Source of the DNA: Lepidostoma basale
Lineage: Eukaryota > Arthropoda > Insecta > Trichoptera > Lepidostomatidae
Assembly (NCBI GenBank): GCA_022606425.2
Contig: JAHDVF020001564.1
Span: 310,001-374,000, forward strand
Length of the DNA stretch: 64,000 bases
Direction of reading: 5' to 3'
Made by a program: the position numbers and the translations under genes
Notes under the pieces: generated by a model
The model's input: the letters and a program-made list of their open reading frames with translations, nothing else
What the model was told of the DNA's origin: nothing
The model's database searches: none
Shown: in pieces, positions 37,886 through 49,597 of the stretch
Position numbering within the stretch: the stretch's first letter is position 1
Layout of the letters: every line of letters starts with the position of its first letter

Positions 37886-38104
37886 ATATTCGTTCCGATT
37901 AGTGGCTGAATAATGGATTATTTTAATCTGTAACATGGCTAAAATATATATAAATTTATGTTAGCTTTCTTATCATTTAATATATACATTTAAATACATT
38001 TGTTATTGATATTGTTTTCATACATTATAAACAAATTACATTGAGCAACACAGTAAGTGTATAATCGAATGCATAAACATTATCACAACATTTAAAGTGT
38101 CTTC

Positions 38105-38215
38105 TTCTTATTAATGTAGGCCTTATGGCCTGTTTCTCAAGAGGTATTGGCCTCCTGTGAAGTTGAATACACTTATTGATCCATCTTTAAGGTCTGTCCG
38201 GGGCTCATCTACCCA
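38105..38215 (-). mobile_element. LINE-C 3' UTR fragment
   Basis: CTTCTTCTTATTAATGTAGG CCTTATGGCCTG resembles the 3' ends at 6530 and 24543. Confidence 0.5.
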
Positions 38216-38345
38216 AATATTATTCAATAATCCAATTTAAATAATTTTTAATTCTTAAAAATTAATTTATGTATTTTTATATTTTATTAAAAAAAAAAAG
38301 TGCTTATTGGTGACTTCACTGTCAGCATTAGGATTGTTTTCTTAA

Positions 38346-39103
38346 CCCTTAACGTACCGTGTTCAAAACAAAACGCTCGCTCCCATGTGGTAAGTTCAGT
38401 TTACCGCTAACTTTATCTAAATATCAAGCATATGACTAGATGAATCAAAATTTAATTTATGTCATCTTGTAGGGAATTTCATTAGGAATAGATCGATATC
38501 TATAACATACATGGATTATTTGAAAAACATATCATTATTAATTTTTTTCTGGAACCATGCGATTTCTGATATGTAATGCGTCACAGCATACGGGCGACTG
38601 GACATCGGGTATATACTTGTCTGCGCGCCTCGGCCGGCGGGGCGAGGATAAAGGCACCTAGGCAAAATGTATAGTACGTTCAAGACAACGAGTACGTATT
38701 TGTCACTTTTGATAAAGTGTTAATATTTTCACAGTTCTGATATTATTAAGTTGCGTCCTGCGTTTCCGTCCACAGTGGTATTATTACGTACATATTGAAA
38801 AGGTCAAAGATATAATTTATAATACGTTCAAAACAGCGAGTAAGTATTTGTCACTTTTGATAAAGTTGTAAATATTAGGAAAACAAATTCTACCTTAACA
38901 CGAATGAAGGTGAGGGCAGTCTTAGAAAATATTTTTTTTTGGGATGAAGGAAGTAATTTTTTGCTTTTTTTTTATTACGAAATATTGAAAACACTTCAAT
39001 GGAGGATTACAATTTTTTTTATAATATTAGGGTCCATAGGTTTTAAGAAAATCAACTTTAAATTGGCAGTGGAAACTCAATTTACCACATGGCAACGCGA
39101 CGG
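38346..39103 (+). mobile_element. REP-L copy 1, flanked by TTAA
   Basis: 758 bp starting CCCTTAACGTACCGTGTTC and ending GCAACGCGACGG, with TTAA at both sides. Near-identical to 42192-42963. No ORF of recognisable function and no matching inverted end. TTAA and CCCTT suggest, but do not prove, a piggyBac-like origin. Confidence 0.65.
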
Positions 39104-39394
39104 TTAAACAATCTTTTGGTGGAAGATGGCAGCGAATTTCCCAAATCGGTCGAAGCCCTAAACCTGAGTGAAATGTAATATATATAAATAAAAGCGAAAG
39201 TGTGTTATTGTGAAGATATTTTACTCGTTAAATACTCGTATATAATATAAAGAAAAAAATAATTATATAGTAATTAATGTTTTTAATTGAAATTTCTTGG
39301 TAAAAGTTCATTTTAAATAATGAAAACAAAAAAACATGAATACATTTTTTTTTTGTTTTCATTATTTAATTATATAGAGATTTAACAAATATTC

Positions 39395-39683
39395 ACAAAA
39401 TTATGAAAGGATCACTGCGTTGGTTTGGGCATTTAAAACGCATAGATAAATAAAGAATGGTTAATAAAGTGTACATTTACGATGTGAATGAAGCAGGGAG
39501 TCGTGGGAGACCGAGGAAAACTTGGCACGATAAAATTAATTAATAAAAATTTAAAGGTTGTCTATGTTAAAAATCGGAAGAATGGACGTGCGTGTATGAA
39601 CATGGAGGAGTCGTGAGTTTTGTGTCAGGATCGAGTAGTGTGGCGGTCTATTCTCTCTGTCTACCCCTCCGGGAAAACGGCGT
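39395..39683 (+). mobile_element. LINE-A 3' copy
   Basis: IMKGSLRWFGHLKRIDK-like, SRGRPRKTWHDKIN and WRSILSVYPSGKT-like, ending at the SINE tail. Confidence 0.8.
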
Positions 39684-39950
39684 AATTATTATTATTATTA
39701 TTATTTTGTTGAATCGCTCTTTACATCATGACAGCATGAGCCAAATTAAAGGGTAGTAAAGGGTATTATAGCTATCTTAGTGATTCTCGTGACATGTGAT
39801 AGGTAGCTAATCTATCGCCATTTTAATTTCACGCGAATTCTACACCAGACCAAAGACAGTGTCGCAATCACACTACCCTCGCCGGGAATCGAACCCGGAA
39901 CCTTCGGGGTGGCAGTCAATGCACTTACCACCCGGCCGCGAAGGTCGTCA
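39684..39950 (-). mobile_element. tRNA-Gly-like SINE with (AAT)n tail, best head
   Basis: On the minus strand: GACGACCTTCGCGGCCGGGT, GGTAAGTGCATTGACTGCCA, CCCCGAAGGTTCCGGGTTCG, ATTCCCGGCGAGGG, then the SINE body and (AATAAT)n. The GGTTCGATTCC box B and the CTGCCAC anticodon-loop-like string point to tRNA-Gly(GCC). The tRNA stems are not conserved. Confidence 0.85.
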
Positions 39951-40003
39951 ATTGTTTGTTGTTGTTTAATATTTTATTTCTATTTTCATTGTTTACTTGT
40001 TAA

Positions 40004-40200
40004 CTAACTAACTATCTAACTAACCATCACGCCATTTCCCCGGAGGGGTAGGCAGAGAGGATGGATCGCCACAATGCCCTTTCCTGGTATACCTCTGGGG
40101 TTTCCTCTACATTCATACATCGTACCATGCACGCACGTCGATTATTCCGACTTCGAATGTGGCCGCCTTTTAGTAATTTGGTCATGCCATGTTTTTCTTG
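40004..40200 (-). mobile_element. LINE-A 3' fragment
   Basis: Starts TAACTAACTATCTAACTAAC (complement of the TTAG tail), then the antisense of SAYPSGEMA to TWHDQI. Confidence 0.85.
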
Positions 40201-40541
40201 TTTTACTTGTCTGTTCCTTAAACGTATTATTTTATGTTTGTTTCATGTCTGTGCTGCGCTTATCGTGTTCTTTTGTACTTCGATATATATTATAAATGTT
40301 CCACTCCAACAATAATAATGATTGAAGCCCATTTAAAATGTGCATACAAGGATTCAGTATTGTGCTCTAACTGGGACTGACCTTGGCACGATATCCTAGC
40401 CTGGTGGCCGCTCGCTACGCCGACATGAAATCACTCACAATGTAGTCATAACATTTATTGTTTACTTTTATATTATACAAATAGATCATATAAAAACCCA
40501 CCTTTTCAAAATATCACATAACATATAAACAACTATTATCT

Positions 40542-40617
40542 GTTAAATTAAAAACACTGTTTTAATATCAAAAAATAAACCCAATTTTTGATATTAAAAC
40601 AGTGTTTTTAATTTAAC
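40542..40617. repeat. Perfect hairpin, 33-bp arms
   Basis: Arms 40542-40574 and 40585-40617 (GTTAAATTAAAAACACTGTT and its complement) around a 10-bp loop. Confidence 0.9.
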
Positions 40618-40671
40618 GGTGAATAATGTTAAAATATCAAAGTGTTTCCGCCAAAACAATGGATTATCTAA

Positions 40672-40923
40672 CTATTATTATTATTTTGTTGAATCGCTCT
40701 TTACATCATGACAGCACGAGCCAAATCGATGTAAAGGGTATCATAGCTATCATAGTGATTCTCGTGACATGTGATAGGTAGCTAATCTATCGTCATTTTA
40801 TTGTCACAATAATTCTTCACCAGACCAAAGACAGTGTGACAATCACACTGTCTTCGCCGGGAATCGAACCCGGAACCCTCGGGGTGGCAGTCAATGCACT
40901 TACCACTCGGCCACGAAGGTCGT
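40672..40923 (-). mobile_element. tRNA-Gly-like SINE
   Basis: Very similar to 39684-39950, same orientation 1 kb away, with box B GGTTCGATTCCCGG. It abuts a MITE-1 left end on its right. Confidence 0.85.
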
Positions 40924-40947
40924 GATTAATATGAATGAAAACGTCTG

Positions 40948-41288
40948 TCATTCTTCTTCTTCCTCGGCCTATTCCCGTCCACTCCTGGACAAAGGCCTCC
41001 TCCATTCGCTTCCATGTCACTCTGTCTTGTGCAGACTGCATCCAGGTTATTCCGACGTGTCTGTTCAGATCATCCTTCCACCGTAGTTGCGGTCGCCCTG
41101 CACTTCTCTTTGCCGTCCGCGGTCTCCAAGTCAGCAGTTTTCTTGTCCATTTTTCGTCTTGAGCTTCTGGCTACGTGACCTGCCCATTGCCTATTTGGAG
41201 TCGCCACCCGGTGGATGATGTCAATGACCTTTGTTTTTTCTCTCACCGTATCGTTTCTGACTCTGTCTCTTAGGCTGTCTTTGATGTG
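40948..41288 (-). mobile_element. RTE-clade LINE 3' end
   Basis: Complement of 24060-24392 with few differences, including the GAAGAAGAA tail and the upstream junction to the MITE-like segment. Confidence 0.85.
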
Positions 41289-41465
41289 TTTTATTATATA
41301 TGAGATGGAATGACACGTTTCATCCTTCTAAGGTATCATTTGATAATGCCTTTATAATAAAATAATATGCTAACTTTTAAAGCGCCGTTTTTGTGATGTA
41401 ATCACCTCAAGGCTTCAAAAATAATCAGCTTTAAAATGTTTATATATAATTAAAGTTAACGTTAA

Positions 41466-41655
41466 AACATGGCATGACCAAATTAATAAAATTTTAAAGG
41501 TTGTTCATGTTAGATGTCGTAAAAATCGACGTGCGTGTATGACTCGCTGTATGAATGTGGAGGATTCAAGAGAGGTGTGCCAGGATAGAGTAGTGTGGCG
41601 GTCCATTCTCTCTGCCTACCCCTGCGGAGAAACGGCGTGTTGGTTTATTTGTTTG
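41466..41655 (+). mobile_element. LINE-A fragment inside mosaic copy 2
   Basis: KTWHDQINKILKVVHVRCRK-like to WRSILSAYPCGET; the inverted counterpart of 23706-23880. Confidence 0.8.
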
Positions 41656-41987
41656 TTTTAAATCTAAAAATCTAAATATGAACGCTGCATATGATGTTCA
41701 CGATCGGTTAGATCGCCTTAGAAGGGCGAGACATGTCATTCCATCTAAAATATAATAAAACTAGAAGGCAGACGTTTTACATCATTGTTCAAGAAACAAT
41801 TTATAACTATTATTTGATTGCTGGTATCAGATGCAGGTCCCATGACTAAAAAACATTGTCAAAGCGTCCTTGAGGTGAGTTATTTACGAAATCGGCACTA
41901 TACAAATGAACCTAATTATTATTATTGTTATTATTATGCTCTATTCCATTACATTATTATCATAATGGCTTTTTTTAATAATAAATA

Positions 41988-42148
41988 AGAATGAATCAAT
42001 CAAATATTCTATGTCGAGCACGCGAAGAAAAATCGACGTGCCTCCATGACACATATGAATGTTGAGGAACGAGCGAATGGTTTGACGGTCTATTCTTTCG
42101 CTTACCCCTTCGGGGAGACGACGTTATGTTTAGTTAGTATGTTAGTAC
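41988..42148 (+). mobile_element. LINE-A 3' fragment
   Basis: INQIFYVEHAKKNRRAS-like to GGAGACGACGTTATGTTTAG and the TTAG-type tail. Confidence 0.7.
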
Positions 42149-42151
42149 AAG

Positions 42152-42187
42152 GTGCGGCAAAACAGACAGTGCAGTTTTGAAGGTCTA
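42152..42187. repeat. Possible TIR end of a DD41D element
   Basis: GGTGCGGCAAAACAGACAGT GCAGTTTTGAAGG directly precedes REP-L copy 2. It could be the downstream end of the transposon whose coding remnant lies at 42964-43500, but the matching opposite end was not found. Confidence 0.35.
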
Positions 42188-42191
42188 TTAA

Positions 42192-42963
42192 CCCTTAACG
42201 TACCGTGTTCAAAACAAAACGCTTGCTTCCATGTGGTAAGTTCAGTTTACCGCTAACTTTATCTAAATATCAAGCATATGACTAGATGAATCAAAATTTA
42301 ATTTATGTCATCTTGTAGGGAATTTCATTAGGAATAGATCGATATCTATAACATACATGGATTATTTGAAAAACATATCATTATTAATTTTTTCTGGAAC
42401 CATGCGATTTCTGATATGTAATGCGTCATAGCATACGGGCGACTAAACATCGGGTCGGGTCGGGTCGAAACTTGTCTGCGCGCCGGGCCGGCGGGGCGAA
42501 GATAAAGGCACCTAGGCAAAATGTATAGTACGTTCAAGACAACGAGTACGTATTAATATTTGTCCCTTTTGGTAAAGTGTTAATATTTTCACAGTTCTGA
42601 TATTATTAACTTACGTGCTGCGTTTTCATCCAGTCGGTATTATTACGTACCTATTGAAAAGGTCAAAGATATAATTTATAATACGTTCAAAACAGCGAGT
42701 AAGTATTTGTCACTTTTGATAAAGTTGTAAATATTAGCAAAACAAATTCTACCTTAACACGAATGAAGGTGAGGGCAGTCTTAGAAAATATTTTTTTTTG
42801 GGATGAAGGAAGTAATTTTTTGCTTTTTTTTTTATTACGAAATATTGAGAACACTTCAATGGAGGATTACAATTTTTTTTATAATATTAGGGTCCATAGG
42901 TTTTAAGAAAATCAACTTTAAATTGGCAGTGGAAACTCAATTTACCACATGGCAACGCGACGG
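42192..42963 (+). mobile_element. REP-L copy 2
   Basis: 772 bp, near-identical to 38346-39103; TTAA at the left only (42188-42191). Differences include a duplicated GGGTC block at about 42455 and small indels. Confidence 0.75.
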
Positions 42964-43027
42964 AGAAAACGGCACACCTTACAGAAATGAGATTAATTTT
43001 ATTTGGTACATCATTCCGTTTTACGCA

Positions 43028-43495
43028 TCAAGTCTTGAGGATGACATCAGAAAGATGATGGCCCCCAGCAGCGATACATTGATGAAGGCGATTTCTGATG
43101 TTTTCGGCTGCATTTTGGCACATCTCGCATAGCGGCGATTTCCTCGCGAATTCATTCCTTAAGTTCTTCCAAGGTGTGAGGTCGATGTTTAAAACTTTTT
43201 CCTTTAGATAGCCCCACAGGAAAAAGTCGCAAATGCTTAAATCAGGTGAGCGCGCGGGCCATCCCACGTCACCCCTCAGAGAGACGAGGCGCGCAGGGAA
43301 CATCTGTCGCAGTTTTGTCATCGAAACTCGAGCAGTATGGGCCGTAGCACCGTCCTGTTGAAACCAGATATCTCCCAGATCTGTTTCCTCCATTAGCTCT
43401 TCCAATTGAGGTTCAAACATGTTTTCCAACATGGAAACATAACGTTGAGCGTTGACAGTCACGGTTCGTGAAATACGATGGAATACCAACACCAC
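43028..43495 (-). pseudogene. IS630/Tc1/mariner-type transposase C-terminal fragment, DD41D spacing
   Basis: A 155-residue open frame carrying IWFQQDGATAHTARVSMTKL, WPARSPDLSICDFFLWGYLK and a C-terminal amphipathic region to GHHLSDVILKT. The second and third acidic catalytic residues are both Asp with 41 residues between them, as in the rosa/DD41D group. The N-terminal DNA-binding part and the first Asp are missing; just upstream the frame leaves the family. Confidence 0.78.
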
Positions 43496-43734
43496 CTAGA
43501 CTGACTGACGCCACATTATAATTCTTAACACAGGACAAAACACGACTAGTGAATTTGTCCATCTCGCACTCGTAAATATAGCAGTAGGGAGAGTGGAGTG
43601 TAAAAAGAGTGTGTGAGATCGTCGTATAGTCTTTACTCTTCATTCAGTACCCGACATCGACCGTGTATATATTTTACTTTCTTTGTAATTTTTCTCCGAT
43701 TATCAAAAATGTTTTATTTATATAAATATTCAAG

Positions 43735-44002
43735 TTATTACAACATTTGCGCCATCTAAAAGAACATCATTTGTTATATTATGTTTATTTTGTTATTTTA
43801 TTTTATATCATTGTTTTACATTTATTTTGTGGACGTTGGACAATCGAAGCGCGGGAGATGGCCTATTGGTGGCGATGAGGTTCGCAACCCATCACACCGC
43901 GTCTCGCGCGGGGGCGAGGAGTGCCGCATCGGTTAAAGTGTGGCAATCCATTTTTTCAGCCTTCCCCTTCGGGGAGAGGGCGTGGTGGTTAGTTAGCTAG
44001 TT
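43735..44002 (+). mobile_element. NA-D SINE-like element
   Basis: A/T-rich 5' part (CAACATTTGCGCCATCTAAA), GTGGACGTTGGACAATCGAA, GCGGGAGATGGCCTATTGGT and the LINE-A-type 3' end with GTGGTTAGTTAGCTAG. An internal deletion of about 15 bp. Confidence 0.78.
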
Positions 44003-44496
44003 TTTTTTCTTCAAGTTATTACGTATAGAAGCATTGTGTACTAGCTACACATCACCGCTAAGGGAGGTTTATTGTGGTCCGTCTCTACCCGGAGTGTATT
44101 ATTTTCATATCTCCGGATTATTTGTATCAATGGCTTTTTATATTTATTGACACGGAGGTGATAACGAATGCAAATATGATTTGTAGCCGTTCAGAATATA
44201 ATCAATCCGCCTGCCTAGTGCAATGATTCGACAGCGCCGCGCTGCCTACCCACGGACACACGCGTAAAGTATCAATCCACACATTGCGGTCGATCCAGAT
44301 CGAATTCGAAATAATAGAATGTTCGAATTGTGCCAGATCTACAGCGTACCTACCCAATTTTAAGTATTATAAGCACACTATGATATTTCAGCGTTGATAC
44401 TGTACCGCATTCTTTTTCTCTTCGAATTACTAGCAAAATGACATATTTTACAGATTTTTTAATAGCGTATACCAGATTTTTAAGTAATAATACAGT
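44003..44496 (+). other. Atlastin intron, unassigned
   Basis: Mixed-composition DNA with a GC-richer patch at 44210-44260. No repeat or exon recognised. Confidence 0.4.
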
Positions 44497-44765
44497 ACGA
44501 AGAGGTAGCCAGAAACAATGGACTGCCGTATTTTTCTTTCCTGACATATTTCTCTTGATTCCTCGACATTCATACATCGTGTCATGCAGGCGCGTCGATT
44601 TCTCTGACTCCTCACGTGGCCGACATTCAATGTCTGATTTATTTGATCGTGCCACGTTTTCCTCGGTCTTCCTCTATTTCTAGTTCCATTTACATTGTTA
44701 ACATATACTTTTTTTACCATTCTTTCTTCATTCACTCTTTCTATGTGTCCAAACCATCTTAAAGT
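44497..44765 (-). mobile_element. LINE-A 3' copy
   Basis: Minus frame from 44807 reads LRWFGHIERVNEERMVKKVY, NRGRPRKTWHDQINQTLNVG and RACMTRCMNVEESREICQER, then a stop before the usual end. The TTAG tail is lacking. Confidence 0.85.
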
Positions 44766-44955
44766 TTTTATTATTATTATTATATATAACAAGTCGTTTG
44801 AACCCAATTATTGAATACAATTTTTTTTAGCTAGTATATTGATTCTAATGACATTTATTAAATTCACAAATTAAGAATTCCACAGCGTTAACGAATTGAG
44901 TTTCAAAATATTTTTTTCTTTCTAAAAGCCAATAAGACGAATAACAAGTGCGCTT

Positions 44956-45035
44956 TGACGACCTTCGTAGTGAATGGCAAGAGCTATGACTGCCACATCG
45001 AAGGTTCTGAATTCGATTCCCGACAAATTCTTACT
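44956..45035 (+). mobile_element. tRNA-Gly-like SINE head
   Basis: GACGACCTTCGTAGTGAATG, GACTGCCACATCGAAGG and AATTCGATTCCCG; truncated after the head. Confidence 0.65.
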
Positions 45036-45248
45036 TTTAACATAATCAACTATAGATTGCATATTCACGAGAAGGACAGCCGAAAAAAATACAGAAGACG
45101 GAAATACTAAAAATATTGTATACCCCAAAGCACTCGAATGAACTTTTTTAAATGTAATGTATCTGTTTTGTGTTTTGTGTATGTGTTTCTACTTCAAACA
45201 AATAACAATTGATAATTGAAAGAGGCATTGCAACGCATACCGGGCATT

Positions 45249-45697
45249 AGCTAGTTAACTAACTAACCATCACGCCATTTCCCCGGGCATACCTCTCGGG
45301 CTTCCCCTACATTCATACATCGTACCATGCACACACGTCGATTATTCCGACTTCGAATGTGGCCGCCTTTTAGTAATTGATTAATTTGGTCATGCCATGT
45401 TTTCCTCGGTCGTCCTCGGCTTCTTTTTCCACTCACGCTGCTTGTGTACAACATTTTGACCATTCTACTCTCATCCATTCGTTCCATATGTCCAAACCAT
45501 ATCAGGGATCCTTTTTTAATTTTATCCATGATGCAGTAATCTGCCTTACATTTCTTACTTATTTTATTGTTCGGTATTCTATCATACGACGTTTTCCCGC
45601 ACAGTCTTCTTAGTGATCTCATTTCTACGGCATTAATTCTGCTTTCATCCTTATTTTGCCAGCTCCAAGCTTCATTTCCATACATGAGGAAGTTCAT
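45249..45697 (-). mobile_element. LINE-A 3' copy, 144-residue open frame
   Basis: YGNEAWSWQNKDESRINAVE, GSLIWFGHMERMDESRMVKM, KRSRGRPRKTWHDQINQLLK, CMVRCMNVGEAREVCPG. It belongs to the sub-family with SSVSGK and GGHIRSRNNRR, shared with 54760-55142. Confidence 0.87.
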
Positions 45698-46189
45698 ATT
45701 CCTAGTTATTTATAAAAATGAAACAAAAACATTTTTTTCAAAACAACAGTTGGACCTTTACTCCTTAAAATGTCCCTATAGTCTTCTGCCATACTCCGAA
45801 AGCACATATAAAATAGAATTAAACATTTACATATTGCCTCGATCTCGAGATTGTACGTGTGTACGTGCCGTACGAGAGGTCAATTTGATTCGTTGTTTTA
45901 ATTTCGAGCGTTCTAGAACCAATTTGAATTTCTTTGGAATAAAACAACAAGTTTAACTTTTTCCCCTCTTGTTCTGTTAGTTTCTTCTTTCGCCTAGCCA
46001 TTTCCCGTTATTTGAGGTCGGCTCTCCTAATACGGCTCCGCCAAGTCTCACGATCCAGGGTCATCTGGCTGTCTATTAGTAGTGTATTATCTTCACAAAA
46101 CATTGACTTTTTTCCCCGGCACACCAACTGATAACCACGGTACACCAGTGTGCCGCGGCACACGCTTTGCGGAACAATGGTCTAGGAGA

Positions 46190-46865
46190 CAGAACGCTTG
46201 GCTACATATTCAGGGGACTTGAGTTCAAGCCTAGACACGGGCCAGATTCCTTCTTCATTGCGAATTTTGTATATCTCATTGGTCCGGAGCCGGCTCGAGT
46301 GTGGTTCCGAGATACTCGCTCATGTTAGAGAGGGTTTAGAAAAGATTTCTGAGATATCTCTACATGAGGGAGTTTGGTAGCTATCCGTGGCTTTATCGCA
46401 CTGTATTCCTCTTGGGCATGCTGGGGACCAATAGTTTTCAGATAAGAAGAGATGGCTGCACACTTACCCATTTCTTCAGACTTATCAGGGGATTCTTTGA
46501 GAACTCCGTTATTTTGGATGCTATCTATCTTTATTTTCCAGACGGATATCTTCGACAGCAGCACAGACTGTTTTATCTCCCAGCATGCAGAACCAACCTG
46601 CCTCTGGTGATGCCGGTGGGGAGAGCAATCAAACTGCTGAACATGATCGCTTCGTAGATCGACGTCTTTCATATTCGTGAAAGTACGTTCAGAAGACAAA
46701 TTCTCTTGACTTTGGAGAGTATTATGTATTCATAATGTCGAACCATCTCTCATGCGTTCCTGGTATTATATTTTTTTTATGTTTTACCTGTTCTCAATAG
46801 ATGCCTTAAACTATTATATAATTGTTGTTTGTAATATCTTTTGAGAAAATAAACTGATTTGATTT
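46190..46865 (+). mobile_element. LINE-B 3' copy
   Basis: Frameshifted LRILYISLVRSRLECGSEI, FLRYLYMREFGSYPWLYRTV, FLLGMLGTNSFQIRRDG, LPLVMPVGRAIKLLNMIAS. The 3' terminus is AAAATAAACTGATTTGATTT. Confidence 0.82.
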
Positions 46866-47039
46866 GATTCATAATAATTAGAAGATTGTACAATATAGTC
46901 AATTCTAATGCCATTGATTTAAATCCTTGGTAAATAATGAATAATATTTTTATTTTATTTAAAGTATTTATTTAGTTAAATTTCACTTAGGCTTATGGAT
47001 TCGACCAGTTTCGGAAGCCCCCCGCCTTGCTTCGGACTT

Positions 47040-47105
47040 AAAAGAAAAGTGTAGCAATCCATTTCTGCCTACCCCTTTGGAACGACGGCGTAATGGTTAG
47101 TTGGT
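47040..47105 (+). mobile_element. LINE-A terminal fragment
   Basis: GTGTAGCAATCCATTTCTGC CTACCCCTTTGG to GTTAGTTGGTT only. Confidence 0.6.
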
Positions 47106-47107
47106 TA

Positions 47108-47455
47108 AATTCTTCTTCAAGTCCCCTGTCGGGTCTCCCCAACGTTCACGATCACCTCGGCGAACCTGTCCCTGTCCTGCACCGCTCGGAACAGCTCCTC
47201 CAATACCGGTCCACTCCCTCACGTTTCGCAGCCAGGACGTTTGCCTATATGTGAATATGTGAAATCTTCCGAACCTTGATAGTTGATAACAGTTCCCTGT
47301 CAACTTAAGCTCGCCTCAGGACTTGGGTATTGGTAACCATGTCTGTCCAGGGAATTCTGAGCATTCGGCGATGGAGCCACATTTCAAATACTTCCAGTCT
47401 ATTCATTGAGTTGACTTTGAAGGTCCACGTTTCACATCCATACAATAAAACATTT
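47108..47455 (-). mobile_element. LINE-M 3' copy
   Basis: Antisense of TSWLRNVREWTGI and the EELFRA-like region; the complementary partner copy at 59475-59840 is longer. Confidence 0.7.
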
Positions 47456-48180
47456 GGTTAAATTAAAAAAAAATCCTCAGTATAAAGTCTTTAAAAAAAA
47501 TGGTCACAAATAATCATTGTTGGGCCTTTGCGAGCGCTTTTCAAACATAATGTTATTATGGATAACGTTAACTATGTATTGTGATATTATCAGAGTAATT
47601 TGTTGAATTGGTGAGCTGTTTGATATCGGATGGCGCAGTAGAAAAAATAAAATATTTACGCGGAACGTCAAAGTAACCTCCGCCAAGGTCGATCTGTGAC
47701 CGGCCTCAGTCAGGTAACCACGCCGAATCTTATTGTTATGTTTTAGGAGTCATCTTATTTGTGATACGGTAAAGATCTGGATTTATAGGCCATTATCTCC
47801 TCTGAATGTTTATTGAATACGGCCTTATTTTATTAATTATAACAAACACATGTTAACGTCTTGACTTATTCTAATTCAACTTGAACAAAAAACAGTTTTA
47901 TTTATGATATAAAACGCTTTTGCACTTTTGTGTTTATTTTTCTCGGCGTATTTCCTTAATTGCCGGGAAAACAATATAATCTCGATGAAGGTATAAAATC
48001 TTCAAAAATGCTGAGAAAAATGAGCTACAAAACCTTTAGAACTTGGATAAAAGTACAGATCATTTTTGTTTAATTATTTAATTAATTTAGATGAACACAA
48101 TAAACGATATGATTTAAAACACTTTTTTAAGGTATAAACCTTAAATAATTACGAAAAAACATATATAAAACTTAAAAAAA
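47456..48180 (+). other. Atlastin intron, MITE-like pieces
   Basis: TTGTGTTTATTTTTCTCGGC at about 47928 resembles 7722-7745. Otherwise unassigned A/T-rich DNA. Confidence 0.4.
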
Positions 48181-48400
48181 TTCAATGTATGAATATTGAG
48201 GAAGTGTGTCATTCATTGTGCCTACCCCTTCGCAGAGTCGGCGTCTTGGTTTGTTAGTTAGTTAGTTCGCCCTTGTAATTATTAATTTCTAAAATGGCGC
48301 TGGGATTGTGGAAGCACGTAGTTTGTCGAGAAAGAACAGTGTGGTAGTCTATTATTTCTGCATACCACTTCGAGGAGATGGCATGATGGTTAGCAAGTTA
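48181..48400 (+). mobile_element. Two LINE-A terminal fragments
   Basis: CAATGTATGAATATTGAGGA to TTGGTTTGTTAGTTAGTTAG (48184-48267), then GAAAGAACAGTGTGGTAGTC to GATGGTTAGCAAG (48330-48400). Confidence 0.6.
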
Positions 48401-48712
48401 ATTTATAAGAATTAAAATGGTATAAAATGGTCGTGTTACTTTTCTCTTTGTGTTGAATCCCCTGTCCGATTCAATGAACTTTGTGAATACCAGTATTTAC
48501 GTATAGCTACCAGTTCCGTGCAATTCTTTTGTCGCAACCCAATGCGTTGCTGTAGGTGGAATCCGGTTCACCAAGCCGATATTCGATATCCAAGATCCGA
48601 CACACCCATCCATGTGTAATGTTACTTTTCAGGGAATTCAATATCACCTTAAGCCCATAAAAAGCATACCAATATAAAATATACGAAATTGAAAATTTAC
48701 TATTAATATAAT

Positions 48713-48800
48713 TATAACGAATGAAAACATCTGTTTTCTAGAAGTTTTATTATACAATGGTTTGTGTGGATGGCATATTTCGTTTTCCTAAAACATTATC
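48713..48800 (+). repeat. MITE-1 left half
   Basis: AACGAATGAAAACATCTGTT TTCTAGAAG then the inner GGCATATTTCGTTTTCC; cut by the following LINE-A. Confidence 0.65.
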
Positions 48801-49405
48801 AGATGGTTGGAAGAAGGGTTGGGGCAGGCAACAAAGTGAATGGTGCACTTAAAGTTGTTATCGCAAACAAAAACCTATCCAAAAAAGCTAGAATGGCAGT
48901 GCACAATGGTGTTCTTCTACCGACCCTTATGTATGGAAGCGAAGCATGGAACTGGCAAAAGAAGGATGAAAGTAGAATAAATGCAGTAGAAATGAGATCT
49001 CTTAGACGAATGTGTGGATACTCTGTGTATGATAGTGTCGAATGCAAATATAAGAAATGAATGCGGTGCGAATGATGGTGTCGTGAACAAAATAATGAAA
49101 GGATCATTAAGATGGTTTGGACATATGGAAAGATGAATGAAGAAAGAATGGTAAAAAAAATTATATGTTAATGATGTAAATGGAACCAGAAATAGAGGAA
49201 GACCGAGGAAAACGTGGCACGATCAAATAAATCAAATATTGAATGTCGGCCATGTGAGGAGTCAGAGAAATCGACGCGCGTGCATGACACGATGTATGAA
49301 TGTTGAGGAATCGAGAGAAATATGTCAGGATAGAAAAGTGTGGCAGTCCATTCTTTCTGGCTACCCCTTCGGGGAGACGGCATGATGGTAAGTTAGTTAG
49401 TTATT
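48801..49405 (+). mobile_element. LINE-A copy with long coding part
   Basis: RRVGAGNKVNGALKVVIANK, ARMAVHNGVLLPTLMYGSEA, NWQKKDESRINAVEMRSLRR; frame breaks after MCGYSVYDS; ends GATGGTAAGTTAGTTAGTTA. Confidence 0.87.
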
Positions 49406-49451
49406 TTAAAATGTATACTGTAATTGGGTTCTAATAACCAGTTGTATACAA

Positions 49452-49597
49452 CAACTGAAAATCGACGTGCGTGCATAACACGGTGTATGGACGTTGAGGA
49501 ACCGAGAGAAATATGTCAGGAAAGAACAATGTGGCGGTCTATTATTTCTTATTACCGTTTTCTTTCAAGGACACGGCGTGACGGTTAGTTAGTTAGT
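49452..49597 (+). mobile_element. LINE-A terminal fragment
   Basis: KIDVRA.HGVWTLRNREKYV-like to CGTGACGGTTAGTTAGTTAG. Confidence 0.7.

Larger units (their letters stand above)
40924..41790. mobile_element. MITE-1 remnants split by RTE, mosaic and LINE-A
   Basis: The left end GATTAATATGAATGAAAACG stops at 40947, where an RTE 3' end begins. TTTTATTATATATGAGATGG and CACGTTTCATCC resume at about 41292. A further piece, AATAAAACTAGAAGGCAGAC, lies at about 41756. Interpretation as one disrupted copy is tentative. Confidence 0.5.

Noticed and set aside
39890..39950. tRNA gene
   Set aside because: Box B and an anticodon-like loop are present, but acceptor and D stems do not pair and the sequence continues into a SINE body with a repeat tail.
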